Source: Xanthobacteraceae bacterium (GTDB lineage: Bacteria > Pseudomonadota > Alphaproteobacteria > Rhizobiales > Xanthobacteraceae). From it: a stretch of DNA of 27,377 nt. Under the pieces are notes generated by a model, which was not told the origin of the DNA, searched no databases, and worked only from the letters and a program-made list of their open reading frames with translations. The stretch is taken from the NCBI GenBank assembly GCA_030037185.1, contig JASHRR010001448.1, positions 1-27,377 on the forward strand, given 5' to 3'. Each line of letters begins with the position of its first letter. Within the stretch, counting starts at the first letter, position 1. Shown in pieces: positions 1 through 8,480 of the stretch. Both the position numbers and the translations under genes were made by a program.

Positions 1-552
1 CTTCGATGAGATGCAGGCCTCATACTTTGTCAGGAAATCGTCGCACACTGCAATGCCTGCGGGCCCATGCGGGTGCCGCAATGGTCAGCACGTGGCGCCG
101 GCGAACAGAGCGGCCACGTCAAGGTAATGTGGTACAGCGGGCGTGATGAGTGTTGTACTTTATGATAATTATGCATTGCAGCGACCTGCTCCGCATGCTC
201 GGGCAGCAGCAGCCTGATCGCGGCACCCTGACATTGATCGCCCGCGGCGGGAGCAGCACGCGAACCGCCCCCCCCCTGAGTGCTTGTGATCGGCGCGTCA
301 GAAGGATTGGCGACGCGACAGGAGGGCCTGGCCGCCGACGGCTACGCGCTGACCGCGGCGTGCCGAGCCTGACCTTCGCGGGGAGCGACGTTGCAAAAGC
401 AGATCGCAATCGTCGTCGTCGGCTTCTCCACACGCCGCTCGCTATCGCCCGGGTGTTGCGCTACAAGACCGCCTTCAAGTTCTACAATGCGATCGTCGCC
501 ACCGGCGATGTTTGTTGACAACGAACCGACGTCCGCTTCGCCGGAACATGCG
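1..552. other. Left-edge stretch without a convincing gene
   Basis: No recognisable protein or RNA gene was found in this stretch. A plus-strand frame is open from base 2 to a TAA at 125-127 and could be the last 41 codons of a gene entering from the left, but its residues match no family I know. A 122-codon plus-strand frame at 150-518 has an arginine-rich, shadow-like composition and no ribosome binding site. The segment around 145-178 is noticeably AT-rich compared with the surroundings. The stretch lies downstream of the caspase-like gene on the minus strand. I see no clear terminator hairpin with a T run. Confidence 0.5.
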
Positions 553-2157
553 CTAATGGTCGCCCAGCTCGCGACAGCGGGCGGCGCGAAGGCCCGTGAT
601 CGCATTGTTCTTCATCAGAAGAGGACACGTATTGCGGACATAAAAGCTGGTACCACTTTCCTTTGCGACATTTGCCACGACGGCGTCTTTCACGGTGTTC
701 CAGCATCGTTCTGCAAGAACGAGTCCCGCCTTGACTTCGGGGCGTTCCTGCGGGAGGCCAAGGCCGCGGATGATTGCTTGCGGCAGTTCCGGCTCGGTGC
801 AGATCATTTCTCCTCCCGGAACTTCAAACGCCATTGTGAAAAACAGGGCTGCAGTAGCCCAATTGAGCTTGCGGCCGATGAGCAGGCCGGCGGCTCGCAC
901 CATGTCCGCGGTCATCGGCGGCGTGCGCACGAATCCTTCGAGGCCGTCGCGGCATCGCTGCCGCCACTCGGGGATCGCGTAGACGTCGTTGAAACAACGG
1001 GCGAAGGCGTCGAGGCCGATCGCGGCGCGTAATGCCATAAACCTCGGGGAGCTGCGCAGCGATGGAAACGTCGGGTAATAACGTTCGATCGCCGCCAGCC
1101 GCTCGCCGACCGAAGCGCTCGATGGACTGGCTAGCGGCGTCAGCTCGCCAAGCGCCGCCTGCTCAACCAGCGCAGTCCAATGGGCGTCGCGCTCGGTCGG
1201 CTTGACCTCCGTCAGGCGCCCTGCGAGTTCGCGCCAGTTTTCGCCTGCCGCGAGGGCGTCGAGCTCGGCAAGCACCTGGTTTTCGATCGCCGGCTCGGGC
1301 GGCGGAGACTTTGCGGTCGCCGAAGGGAGGGCGACCGCCTGCGCGGCCGGCGGCTTGCCGCCCGGGGCAAGCACGATTTCGCCGACGACCTGGTCGTAAT
1401 AGGCCGGCGTCTGCTCGTGGCCGACGGTTGCCGCCGCCTGCTTGACCTCCGTCTGTGTCCGTTTGGCGATCTGCACCAGCGTCAGGCCGGGCTGTGACAA
1501 CAGCGGTGCGAGGTTGCGCGTGAAGACGGAGTTCGGATTTGGATCGTTCCGCGACAGGCCGTCGAGCGCGACCTGCTTGGCGCCGGCTGAGAACAGAATG
1601 AAGACGCCTTCGGCCGGGGTCATCGGTGCAAGGCCGCCGGTGCCGGCAATGCCGCGAGCGCCTCGCCGCTCGAATGGATTGTTGCGGCAGGCATCGAGCA
1701 CGAGGATCGCGGTGCGGGCGCCGCGCGCCTGCAACCGCTCGAGGATGCGATCGGCCGGAAAGGAGGCATCCCGGACGAGCTCTTCTTCTCCTTCGCTGGC
1801 CGCCGGCACGTCGGTCGGCAACAGATAATTCTGGCCGCGGATTTCGAAGCCATGGCCGGCGAAGAAGAAGAAGGCCATGTCCCCTGGCTCGATCACCTTG
1901 TCAAAGGCGAGGAGCGCCTCGCTCATGCTGCGGCGCGATTGATTCTCGGCGACGACCACGGTGAAATTGAGTTTGCGCAGCACGCTGGCGAGCACGCGCG
2001 CGTCATTGACCGCCGTCTTGAGGGCGGGAACGCTTTGATAAGCATTGTTGCCGATCAGCAGTGCCACCCGCTTTTCGGCCCGCACCGGCGCGGCTGCCAC
2101 GATGACCAGGGCAACTGCAAAAAAGAGCCGACCGACGATGACTCTGACCTTCGGCAT
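553..2157 (-). CDS. Exported caspase-like (peptidase C14) protein
   Basis: This is a 534-residue protein with a caspase-type (C14, p20-like) domain. An N-terminal signal peptide with a hydrophobic core at about residues 10-25 ends at VRA-EKR, so the protein is probably periplasmic. The domain covers roughly residues 28-265. It has the opening IGNNAY motif, the catalytic histidine in FAGHG (His102) and the catalytic cysteine in LDACRNNPF (Cys157). A proline- and alanine-rich linker (about 266-292) leads to a C-terminal half of about 240 residues that I do not recognise. That half holds six cysteines (388, 402, 453, 485, 511, 528), while the caspase domain has only the catalytic one. The start is supported by a GGAGGGG ribosome binding site about 6 bases upstream. 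It is the last gene of an operon with a sigma factor and a probable anti-sigma protein, 32 bases after the latter. The substrate is unknown; bacterial members of this clan usually cut after basic residues. Confidence 0.9.
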   Translation of the reverse strand: MPKVRVIVGRLFFAVALVIVAAAPVRAEKRVALLIGNNAYQSVPALKTAVNDARVLASVLRKLNFTVVVAENQSRRSMSEALLAFDKVIEPGDMAFFFFAGHGFEIRGQNYLLPTDVPAASEGEEELVRDASFPADRILERLQARGARTAILVLDACRNNPFERRGARGIAGTGGLAPMTPAEGVFILFSAGAKQVALDGLSRNDPNPNSVFTRNLAPLLSQPGLTLVQIAKRTQTEVKQAAATVGHEQTPAYYDQVVGEIVLAPGGKPPAAQAVALPSATAKSPPPEPAIENQVLAELDALAAGENWRELAGRLTEVKPTERDAHWTALVEQAALGELTPLASPSSASVGERLAAIERYYPTFPSLRSSPRFMALRAAIGLDAFARCFNDVYAIPEWRQRCRDGLEGFVRTPPMTADMVRAAGLLIGRKLNWATAALFFTMAFEVPGGEMICTEPELPQAIIRGLGLPQERPEVKAGLVLAERCWNTVKDAVVANVAKESGTSFYVRNTCPLLMKNNAITGLRAARCRELGDH

Positions 2158-2189
2158 CCAGCCCCTCCGTCGCCGCTTGCGCAGCCGTG

Positions 2190-3029
2190 TCAGTTGCGCC
2201 CTGGCGCCGGAGGGCGTGTCGAGGCCCGGCCACCCTCAACTGATGGCTCAGATCGGCATGGAGCGTCGAGCGGGCTATCCGGCAACTGCGCAGCTGCTCG
2301 TTCCCCAGGCTTTCTGCCGCCCGCCGGCGCCGTCTCGGCTTTCTGGTTATCGCCGGCCGGCCGATCGCCTTGCGCCGGAGTCGCGGCAGGTTCGCAGGAG
2401 GGGGTCGCGGCCGGCGCGCCGATTGTCCGATCGGCTGGCCTTGCCCTGCCCGGGCCGGGCGGAGAAAGGCCGCGCTCGCGCGGACCGCTGTCGGTGTTGT
2501 CGACGGACGCATCGGGCGCATGCCAGACGATCGGCAACACCACCAGCGGCGTCGCGACCACGAGCAGCGCGACCGCCACCAGGGTGGGCCGCAGCACCCT
2601 TAACGGGGGCCGTAACATCGACCATCGGCCTTGCCCGACCGCCTGCCCAGGTGCGGCAGGAGCCTGATCGGAGAATGTCTCTCCTGCGCGCGTCGCGAGC
2701 CCGGCCGGCAAAGCAGGGCATGCGCCGCCGACGTCGTCAAGAAACGCCGCGGCCGAGCTCGCCTCCGCACGCCGCATCGCATCATCCGCCAGCGCACCCA
2801 CTACGGCGTTCCACTCCGACGGCAGCAGACGCTGATCGACAAAGGCCGCGAGTTCGCCGAGGTCGTCAACGGCGCTTGCGCCATCGGGGGGCGTCGCGAC
2901 TTCCCGGTCGAGCCCCTCGGCAAGGCTGACGGCCAAGCGCGCGCGGGCGAAGCCTGTCGGCATCCGCTCGTCATGTTCGGCGAGGAACTGCGCAACTTCT
3001 CGGCACAGGCGCTCGGCCATGGTTGTCAT
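2190..3029 (-). CDS. Probable anti-sigma factor-like single-span membrane protein
   Basis: This 279-residue protein matches no family I can name with certainty. The N-terminal part (about 1-100) is acidic and helical and presumably cytoplasmic. Residues about 146-169 form one strong hydrophobic membrane segment. The rest (about 170-279) is rich in Pro, Ala, Arg and Gly and looks disordered, presumably periplasmic. The layout (cytoplasmic helical domain, one span, outer tail) and the position directly after a sigma factor gene, with only 7 bases between stop and start, fit an anti-sigma factor. I see no zinc-binding HxxxCxxC motif, so it is not an obvious ZAS-type anti-sigma. The start has a purine-rich AGAGAGAG stretch just upstream; an in-frame ATG three codons later (3020) is an alternative. 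The role is inferred from context. Confidence 0.7.
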   Translation of the reverse strand: MTTMAERLCREVAQFLAEHDERMPTGFARARLAVSLAEGLDREVATPPDGASAVDDLGELAAFVDQRLLPSEWNAVVGALADDAMRRAEASSAAAFLDDVGGACPALPAGLATRAGETFSDQAPAAPGQAVGQGRWSMLRPPLRVLRPTLVAVALLVVATPLVVLPIVWHAPDASVDNTDSGPRERGLSPPGPGRARPADRTIGAPAATPSCEPAATPAQGDRPAGDNQKAETAPAGGRKPGERAAAQLPDSPLDAPCRSEPSVEGGRASTRPPAPGRN

Positions 3030-3036
3030 ACTCTCT

Positions 3037-4245
3037 CTATAGGCCTGTGGACGAGGCGACTGGAAGTTGCTTCTCCAGGTCCGCCGCGACCTTCTTCATC
3101 CAGCGCTGAGTGCGCTGTTTCAGACGATAAGCCTCCTCGACCGGACATCCCATAACCTTGGCAATATCTCGCGCCGACAAAGGATTGCCGGCGGCGAACA
3201 CCGTCTGCAGGTATAGCCTCTCGGGAGCCGGCAGGCCGGCAGCTGCGGCTTTGACAGCAGCCACCAAAGCCGCCCGATGACGCTCTTCCTCGGCACGCAG
3301 CAACTGATCCTCAGGCGTCGGTGCGGGGTCCGCGATTGCCAGTCCGCCGCCTTCCTCGACGATCATTTCGAGCGAGACCGATTCAGCCCTTTGGGTCGAT
3401 AATTCACTGCGAACCGCGTCGGCCAAGCGCTCCAGCGCCTGGCCGATCTCGGCGGCATCGGGATCCGGCTCGACGCGACCGCGCAGGCGCACGACGAGCC
3501 GCTCGACGTCGGCCGGGCAACCTTCCCAGGCGGTTGCGGTGTAGACGGCCTGGTCGAGCGCCGACAGGCGCGCCACGGCGGCGGGAAGCCGCCGGCGGGG
3601 CGAGTCGCGTCGGACGAGATCGATCAGCAACCGATCGACCGTCGTCAAGACATAGCCGATGAAGCTGCCGCGCCCGCCATAGGCGCGAATGCGACGGTAG
3701 TCGCCCTCGATCAGCTTGAGGCAGATCTCCTGATATGCGTCGTCCTGCGACGACGTTGCGACGTCGCGAGGGAACCGCTGGCTGACGCGGCGTCGGATGT
3801 CCCGCTCAAAGAACCGCACGAAGCGGCTCCAGGCTTGATCCGGCGCCTCGCTGAAGCGGCGAGCCAAACGCCCCGCCAAAATGTCGCGCGCGACGAGAGC
3901 AAGATAGGTCGAAAGGCGCGCGCGACCATCAAAAGCCTTCAACCGGGCATAGCCGTCGGCCTTCAGCGCGGCAACGACGTGCAGCAGCGCCGCCTCACCC
4001 TCCGCCCCGTCGCCCTCCAGCCGGGAAACCGCCGACCAAAGCAGCGGCGAGGCGTAGTCGATGAAGCGTGCGCTCGCTATCCGGTCGCCGGCGAGCACGG
4101 CACTGACCAGCGACAATTCGGATCGCGGGTTCGTTGGCGGCAACGGCTGCGCTTCGGCGAACGGCGCGGTGCCGGACGACACTTTCTCGCGTCCGGCGGT
4201 GCTTTGATGAGCCCCTGTCCGGACCGACGGAAAGCCCGACCACAT
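3037..4245 (-). CDS. Sigma-70 family RNA polymerase sigma factor with duplicated region 2-like segment
   Basis: This 402-residue protein is much longer than a usual ECF sigma factor (about 160-200). Residues about 140-218 look like sigma region 2, including DDAYQEICLKL, a FIGYVLTTVDRLLIDLVRR stretch and a basic end. Residues about 45-130 resemble the same fold: an AVLAGD start, then RLKAFDGR and LSTYLALVARDIL, which align with RIRAYGGR and FIGYVLTTVDRLL of the second copy. A linker of about 100 residues follows. Region 4 lies at about 325-390, with LPAPERLYLQTVF and a helix-turn-helix at SARDIAKVMGCPVEEAYRLKQR. The start has a GGGGGAG ribosome binding site directly upstream. It is the first gene of the operon with the membrane protein and the caspase-like gene, so it probably autoregulates that operon. 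Sigma factor identity is secure; the tandem region 2 reading comes from alignment by eye. Confidence 0.88.
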   Translation of the reverse strand: MWSGFPSVRTGAHQSTAGREKVSSGTAPFAEAQPLPPTNPRSELSLVSAVLAGDRIASARFIDYASPLLWSAVSRLEGDGAEGEAALLHVVAALKADGYARLKAFDGRARLSTYLALVARDILAGRLARRFSEAPDQAWSRFVRFFERDIRRRVSQRFPRDVATSSQDDAYQEICLKLIEGDYRRIRAYGGRGSFIGYVLTTVDRLLIDLVRRDSPRRRLPAAVARLSALDQAVYTATAWEGCPADVERLVVRLRGRVEPDPDAAEIGQALERLADAVRSELSTQRAESVSLEMIVEEGGGLAIADPAPTPEDQLLRAEEERHRAALVAAVKAAAAGLPAPERLYLQTVFAAGNPLSARDIAKVMGCPVEEAYRLKQRTQRWMKKVAADLEKQLPVASSTGL

Positions 4246-4826
4246 ATCTCCCCCGATGACTGCAGGCCCAATGTGCGGCGCGCCGAGGTGCCTCCCGGTG
4301 CTATCGCCCAGCGGCAGGAATGTTCTTTCAATCCGGCGAGATTGTGATGCGCAGCACCGATTCTAACGTCTTGCCTCGCCCTGAACGGCGGGGATTTCCG
4401 CAACCGGAACGTTCCGCCCCGACGCGAGAGGATGTTACTTCCATTCAAGTCGAACTTCGTCCGCTATATTGACGAGGTTAAGCCGCCTGCGCACGCCATC
4501 ATCAAGGGCCGCATGTGTGCACCGATGATCTTGTCGATACGTCGTCACTGCAACCAGCAAGGCGCAGCAGCCGCCACCGCGGCCAGCATTGGCGCTCCGC
4601 CTGCTGCCTCCGCAGCCCGATCAAACGCCTGCAATGAGATCTTGGATTTTGGCGCTCGGTGCGCACCGGCGACAAGTATGGTTATGGGCGCGCCAGCCGC
4701 GCAAGGTTTTCGTCGGCCAGCATGTCGAGCCGATCCTGCCGCAGGGGTATGCCGTGACTGAGGGCGCATGGGCAGCGCGCCGCGGCGATGCGTCCATGGC
4801 TGCTTCAACGCCGCCCGCCGCCCGCT
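4246..4826. other. 581-bp intergenic stretch upstream of the sigma operon
   Basis: The stretch separates the sigma factor start from the stop of the PBP activator, both on the minus strand. It should contain the promoter of the sigma/anti-sigma/caspase operon. Open frames on both strands here (for example 4432-4761 plus) have low-complexity, shadow-like composition and no ribosome binding site, so I call no gene. A perfect palindrome at 4405-4416 is listed separately. I see no T-tailed hairpin that would clearly end transcription of the PBP activator gene. Confidence 0.5.
4405..4416. promoter_or_regulatory. 12-bp perfect palindrome CGGAACGTTCCG
   Basis: The palindrome lies about 160 bases upstream of the sigma factor start. 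It contains GGAAC on both strands, the core of many extracytoplasmic sigma -35 elements. A matching -10 element (CGTT-like) at the usual 16-17 base spacing is not present on the minus strand, where the next CGTT is about 23 bases away. It could be a repressor site or chance in GC-rich DNA. Confidence 0.25.
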
Positions 4827-6089
4827 TCACCGCGGTGGAGCATTTATCGCACTTTCTGAACCGAGTGCTGACGTGCCGAAGGTTCGCAATGCCGGCGCGG
4901 TGACCTGGCCTCCCGACGGCGTCACCTGCAAGATGACGAGTCCGCGCTGATTGGTGCCGTCGCTGCGAAACCGGAACACGCCATCGATTCCCGCAAACCC
5001 GGAAGGGTTGGTCAGCGCCTCGTTGGTGATGCGCTGCGATCCTTGCGTCTTGACGAGAGCGGCGACGAGTGTAACCGCGTCGTAGGCCAATTCCGCGGGA
5101 CGCGCAGGGTCCTGGCCGTAGCGGCTCCGGTAACGATCCGCGAAAGCGCGAAAGCCGGCCGGATCGGGCCCCGGATACCAGCCCCCCTCGAGCAGCGGAT
5201 TGGCGAAAATTTTCGGGTCGTCCCACAATTGCGTGCCGATGAGCGCGAACTGGCGCACGTTGACGCCCGCCGCGGAAAGTGCGGCAATCACATTGCTGAC
5301 CGCCTCGCCGCCATCCGGAATAAACAGTGCGTCGGCCCCACCCGCGGCCTGAGCCACCAGCCGCGCGGCGTCGCTGACTTTGTTGCGATCGTCCCCATAA
5401 TGTTCGAGCGCTATGATCCTTGCGCCCCGGCGCGCGACTGACTGCTTGAATTCGCCCTCGACGACGCTGCCGTAAGGGCTCGTCGGGAGAATGCCGATGA
5501 ACGAATGCTTGCCTTGGGAAGTCGCATAATCCACCACCCGATCGACATCGGACTCGGGCAGGAAACTCAACAGATAAGTGCCGGCCGCGGCGACATTGCT
5601 GTCGGTCGAGAACGCGATCATCGCAATGCCGTGGCTGGCGGCAATCGGTTTTGCACTCGTCACCGAACGGGCGAACAGAGGCCCCAAAATGACCTTTGCG
5701 CCCTCGTCGATGGCCTGCTGGACCGCGAGTTGCGCTCCTTGACCTGTGCCGCCGTCATCCTTGGGCAGCAGCTGAATATTGCCATCGCCGAGTTCCGCCA
5801 GCGCCATTTCGGCGGCGTTGCGCATCGCTTGGGCGGCAGCACCGGCATTTCCGCTGGCCGACAGCGGCAGGATCAGCCCCACCTTGAAATCGCCGGCGCT
5901 GCGGTTGGGAATCGGCTCGGGCGCGACCGGGACGGCAGATGTCGCCTTGCCGAGGGACAGGTCCTGCGAATTCAACGCGCCGCTGCAGGCTGCAAGGCCC
6001 ATCGCCGCAGCAAGCACCGCCACGATCGCGATTGGCCGCCAGTATGAAAGCGCCCGGCGGGCCTCCGACAGACTGCGCTGGAAGGCCAT
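4827..6089 (-). CDS. Penicillin-binding protein activator, LpoA-like lipoprotein
   Basis: This 420-residue protein has a type I periplasmic-binding fold (Peripla_BP_6, Leu/Ile/Val-binding-like). Its N-terminus is a lipoprotein signal: a hydrophobic stretch at about 20-33 ending in the lipobox LAAC with Cys35, so it should be acylated and anchored to a membrane. Family motifs include VGLILPLSASGNAG early on, AAEMALAEL, DDGGTGQGA, KVILGPLFARSV, the FIPDGGEA loop and PAELAYDAV near the end. By homology it would stimulate a bifunctional penicillin-binding protein from the envelope side. Its divergent placement next to rsmI repeats the lpoA-rsmI neighbourhood of other Proteobacteria. An ATG 17 codons further upstream (6140) is possible, but its extra residues are not signal-like. 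Starting at 6089 puts the signal peptide at the N-terminus, with GGGAGA upstream. An amino-acid ABC transporter binding protein is less likely because no permease genes are near. Confidence 0.88.
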   Translation of the reverse strand: MAFQRSLSEARRALSYWRPIAIVAVLAAAMGLAACSGALNSQDLSLGKATSAVPVAPEPIPNRSAGDFKVGLILPLSASGNAGAAAQAMRNAAEMALAELGDGNIQLLPKDDGGTGQGAQLAVQQAIDEGAKVILGPLFARSVTSAKPIAASHGIAMIAFSTDSNVAAAGTYLLSFLPESDVDRVVDYATSQGKHSFIGILPTSPYGSVVEGEFKQSVARRGARIIALEHYGDDRNKVSDAARLVAQAAGGADALFIPDGGEAVSNVIAALSAAGVNVRQFALIGTQLWDDPKIFANPLLEGGWYPGPDPAGFRAFADRYRSRYGQDPARPAELAYDAVTLVAALVKTQGSQRITNEALTNPSGFAGIDGVFRFRSDGTNQRGLVILQVTPSGGQVTAPALRTFGTSALGSESAINAPPR

Positions 6090-6229
6090 GCGAGGAGTCT
6101 CCCTGGGGGTATCAAAATACGCCGACGCTCTCACGGGCACGCGCCGCGCGTGCGCCGCGCGCGCACACTAAAGCCGGTCGCCATCACGCATGCAATTACA
6201 AATCGGTCACGATCTGTTAACACCTTGGT
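6090..6229. promoter_or_regulatory. Divergent promoter region between PBP activator and rsmI
   Basis: The 140-bp gap between two divergent genes must hold start sites for both. It contains a GC-alternating run at about 6139-6168 (CGCGCGCGCACAC at its end) and then a more AT-rich part at 6190-6225 just before rsmI. No promoter could be assigned with confidence. Confidence 0.4.
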
Positions 6230-7174
6230 ATGATGGTCCGGGCGCCTCACACGGCTCAAAGCCGACAGCCACGGCTTTTCCGCGTCTTCGGACAAGAGGT
6301 TCCGGCGCGGGAGCTGGCGCCCGGTCTCTACCTCGTGGCGACCCCGATCGGAAATCTTGGCGATGTGACGCTGCGGGCGCTGGAAACGCTTGCGGCCGTC
6401 GAGGTTATTGCCTGCGAGGATACCCGGGTCACGCGGCGCCTGCTCGAACGCTACGCGATCACGACGCCGCTCGTGACCTATCATGACCACAATGCCGAGA
6501 TCGTCCGCCCGCGGGTCCTGGCGCAGCTTGAGGCTGGCGCCGCAATCGCCCTGGTATCGGACGCCGGCACGCCCCTGATTTCCGATCCGGGCTTCAAGCT
6601 GGTGCGGGCCGCCCAAGCAGCTGGCCATGCGGTGACGGCGGTACCTGGCGCTTCCGCCGTGCTGGCGGCGCTCACCGCTTCGGGCCTGCCGACCGACCGG
6701 TTTTTCTTTGAGGGCTTTCTGCCGTCGCGGGGCGCCGCACGGCGCGCCCGCATTGCCGAGCTCGCCGACCTGTCCGCGACGCTCATTTTTTTCGAAACAG
6801 GCCCGCGGATCGCCGCTATGATCGATGACTTGGCTGACCGGCTCGGCGGCCGGCCAGCAGCGGTGTGCCGGGAATTGAGCAAGCTGCATGAAGAGATCCG
6901 CCGCGGCGAAGTTGGGGCGCTGGCGCTGGCCTATCGGCACGGAGCAGAGACGCGCGGGGAGTTCGTCGTCGTCGTCGGGCCCCCTGCCCAAAGCGAATCT
7001 GCTGAGGCCATTGATATCGACGGCATGCTCAGGCGCGCACTTGCGACTTCATCCCTCAAGGACGCCGTCGACGCGGTTGTTGGCGCGACCGGCCAGAAGC
7101 GTCGTATCGTCTATCAGCGGGCCCTGGCCCTGCCGCGGCGCAACAGCGATCCGGATGACGGGAAACCTCGGTGA
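6230..7174 (+). CDS. rsmI: 16S rRNA (cytidine(1402)-2'-O)-methyltransferase
   Basis: This 314-residue SAM-dependent methyltransferase of the tetrapyrrole-methylase fold methylates the ribose of C1402 in 16S rRNA, together with RsmH. The diagnostic N-terminal motif [16 protein letters not shown] lies at about residues 32-47. It is followed by [25 protein letters not shown] (SAM-site loop), [17 protein letters not shown] and FFEGFLP. A C-terminal extension of about 60 residues is typical of rhizobial members. The start is uncertain: two consecutive ATGs at 6230 and 6233 lack a clear ribosome binding site, and a later start near residue 20 would still leave the domain whole. Its stop overlaps a GTG that begins the yraN remnant, so the two were once probably coupled. 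Confidence 0.95.
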   Translation: MMVRAPHTAQSRQPRLFRVFGQEVPARELAPGLYLVATPIGNLGDVTLRALETLAAVEVIACEDTRVTRRLLERYAITTPLVTYHDHNAEIVRPRVLAQLEAGAAIALVSDAGTPLISDPGFKLVRAAQAAGHAVTAVPGASAVLAALTASGLPTDRFFFEGFLPSRGAARRARIAELADLSATLIFFETGPRIAAMIDDLADRLGGRPAAVCRELSKLHEEIRRGEVGALALAYRHGAETRGEFVVVVGPPAQSESAEAIDIDGMLRRALATSSLKDAVDAVVGATGQKRRIVYQRALALPRRNSDPDDGKPR

Positions 7175-7470
7175 CCGGCCAACTTCCCGGCGCGAGCACG
7201 CCAGAGCAGATGGCGGCCAAACGCCGCCCGGCCGGCTGTTCTGATTGCCGAGGCTACGCGCCGTTTCCGCGCGCCGCCGGTATTGTGGCGCGGCGTGGTC
7301 GCGTTCCTCGAAGTCAACGCCTGCGAGGATGCAGGAGCGGCGGCAGAGCCTTATCATCTTCGCCGCCCGGCCATCGCTTGCGGCCCACCCGCCCGGTGCG
7401 ATGCGGGATAGGCGATTCGATGTCGTTTCTGCTAGTTCCTAGACGCCTGCCGGCCAGGCAGCCGCCGCCG
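7171..7470 (+). pseudogene. yraN: yraN (UPF0102 endonuclease-like) remnant with several frameshifts
   Basis: Pieces of a YraN protein appear in order but in changing frames. GIVARRG at 7279-7299 matches the family's [18 protein letters not shown] at 7292-7318, one frame later, matches LIVFVEVKAR. Then [14 protein letters not shown]...AAHPPGAM...RRFDVVSAS at 7335-7439, in the third frame, matches the PRQ..RII.AA..WL..HP...LRFDAV part and ends in [12 protein letters not shown] at 7426-7452, back in the first frame, matches the family's IAPRSLPRHL ending. The reconstructed core also lacks part of the N-terminal nuclease region. YraN normally sits between rsmI and gshB in related genomes, so both position and residues support the call. 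At least three frame changes make one sequencing error an unlikely cause. Family alignment is from memory. Confidence 0.8.
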
Positions 7471-7497
7471 CATCCCTCTAACCTCACGTGGCATCAC

Positions 7498-8460
7498 ATG
7501 GCACATCGCAGGCGCCTTCACGTCGCCGTTCAAATGGACCCGATCGCACGGATCAATATCCGGGGCGATTCAACTTTCGCGCTGCTCCTGGAAGCGCAAG
7601 CCCGGCACTGCGAGCTTTCCTACTACACCCCCGACGAGATGGCGCTTCTCGACGGCGAGGTCTATGCGACGGTGCGCCCGCTCAAGGTCCGCGACGAGGA
7701 GGGCGATCATTTTACCCTGGGCGAGGCGCGGCGCAGTGCGCTCTCGGCATTCGATGTGATTCTGATGCGCCAGGATCCGCCGTTTGATCTCGCCTATATT
7801 TCGGCGACCCATCTCCTGGAGCGCGTCCATCCGCGCACGCTGGTCGTCAACGACCCGGCCCACGTGCGCAACGCACCCGAGAAGATGTTCGTCACCGAAT
7901 TTCCCGACCTGATGCCGCCGACGCTGATTACCCGCGAGCTCGGGGAAATCAGGGCTTTTCGCGCCAAGCACGGCGAAATCGTGATGAAGCCGCTCTATGG
8001 CGCCGGAGGTGCGGCGGTGTTCGCCCTCCAAGCCGGCGATGTAAATTTCGGTTCGCTCTACGATCTATTCGCCGCAACCTTCCGAGAGCCTTGGGTGGTT
8101 CAGAAATATCTCCCCGCCGTGAAGCAGGGTGACAAACGCATCATTTTGGTCGATGGGGAATTTGCCGGCGCCGTCAATCGCGTCCCGCAGACGGACGACC
8201 TGCGCTCGAATATGGTGCGGGGCGGCGCCGCGGAGGCCACAGACCTAACCGATCGCGAGCGAGCGATTTGCCAACGGATCGGACCGGCGCTGCGCGTGCG
8301 CGGGCTGATGTTCGCCGGCATTGACGTGATCGGCGGCTACCTCACCGAAATCAACGTCACATCCCCGACCGGCATCCGCGCCATCAAGCGCCTCGGTGGC
8401 GCCGATATCGCCGTGATGATCTGGGACCGCATCGAGCTCAAACTTGCCGACAAACGGTGA
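7498..8460 (+). CDS. gshB: Glutathione synthase
   Basis: This 320-residue ATP-grasp ligase joins gamma-glutamylcysteine and glycine to form glutathione, the second step of the pathway, in the cytoplasm. The N-terminal family signature [19 protein letters not shown] is at residues 7-25. It is followed by [52 protein letters not shown], then the ATP-grasp motifs [12 protein letters not shown] and [20 protein letters not shown]. Near the end are [23 protein letters not shown] and the closing WDRIE. Length matches the family (about 315). The same frame is open upstream to 7171, but that part is yraN debris, so the ATG at 7498, eight codons before QMDP, is the best start; it has no strong ribosome binding site. 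It ends 20 bases from a convergent small gene. Confidence 0.96.
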   Translation: MAHRRRLHVAVQMDPIARINIRGDSTFALLLEAQARHCELSYYTPDEMALLDGEVYATVRPLKVRDEEGDHFTLGEARRSALSAFDVILMRQDPPFDLAYISATHLLERVHPRTLVVNDPAHVRNAPEKMFVTEFPDLMPPTLITRELGEIRAFRAKHGEIVMKPLYGAGGAAVFALQAGDVNFGSLYDLFAATFREPWVVQKYLPAVKQGDKRIILVDGEFAGAVNRVPQTDDLRSNMVRGGAAEATDLTDRERAICQRIGPALRVRGLMFAGIDVIGGYLTEINVTSPTGIRAIKRLGGADIAVMIWDRIELKLADKR

Positions 8461-8480
8461 TGGCTCTCGATCGATGCCTG

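Noticed and set aside
1852..2929. Two long overlapping plus-strand frames (271 and 294 codons)
   Set aside because: They are antisense to the caspase-like and anti-sigma-like genes. They are arginine- and proline-rich, typical of shadow frames.
4380..4420. EcfG-type general stress promoter at the GGAAC palindrome
   Set aside because: The required CGTT-like -10 element at 16-17 bases is missing on the minus strand; the nearest is at 23 bases.
6139..6168. Alternating CG run as a Z-DNA or regulatory element
   Set aside because: Such runs are common by chance in DNA of this GC content, and nothing else supports a role.
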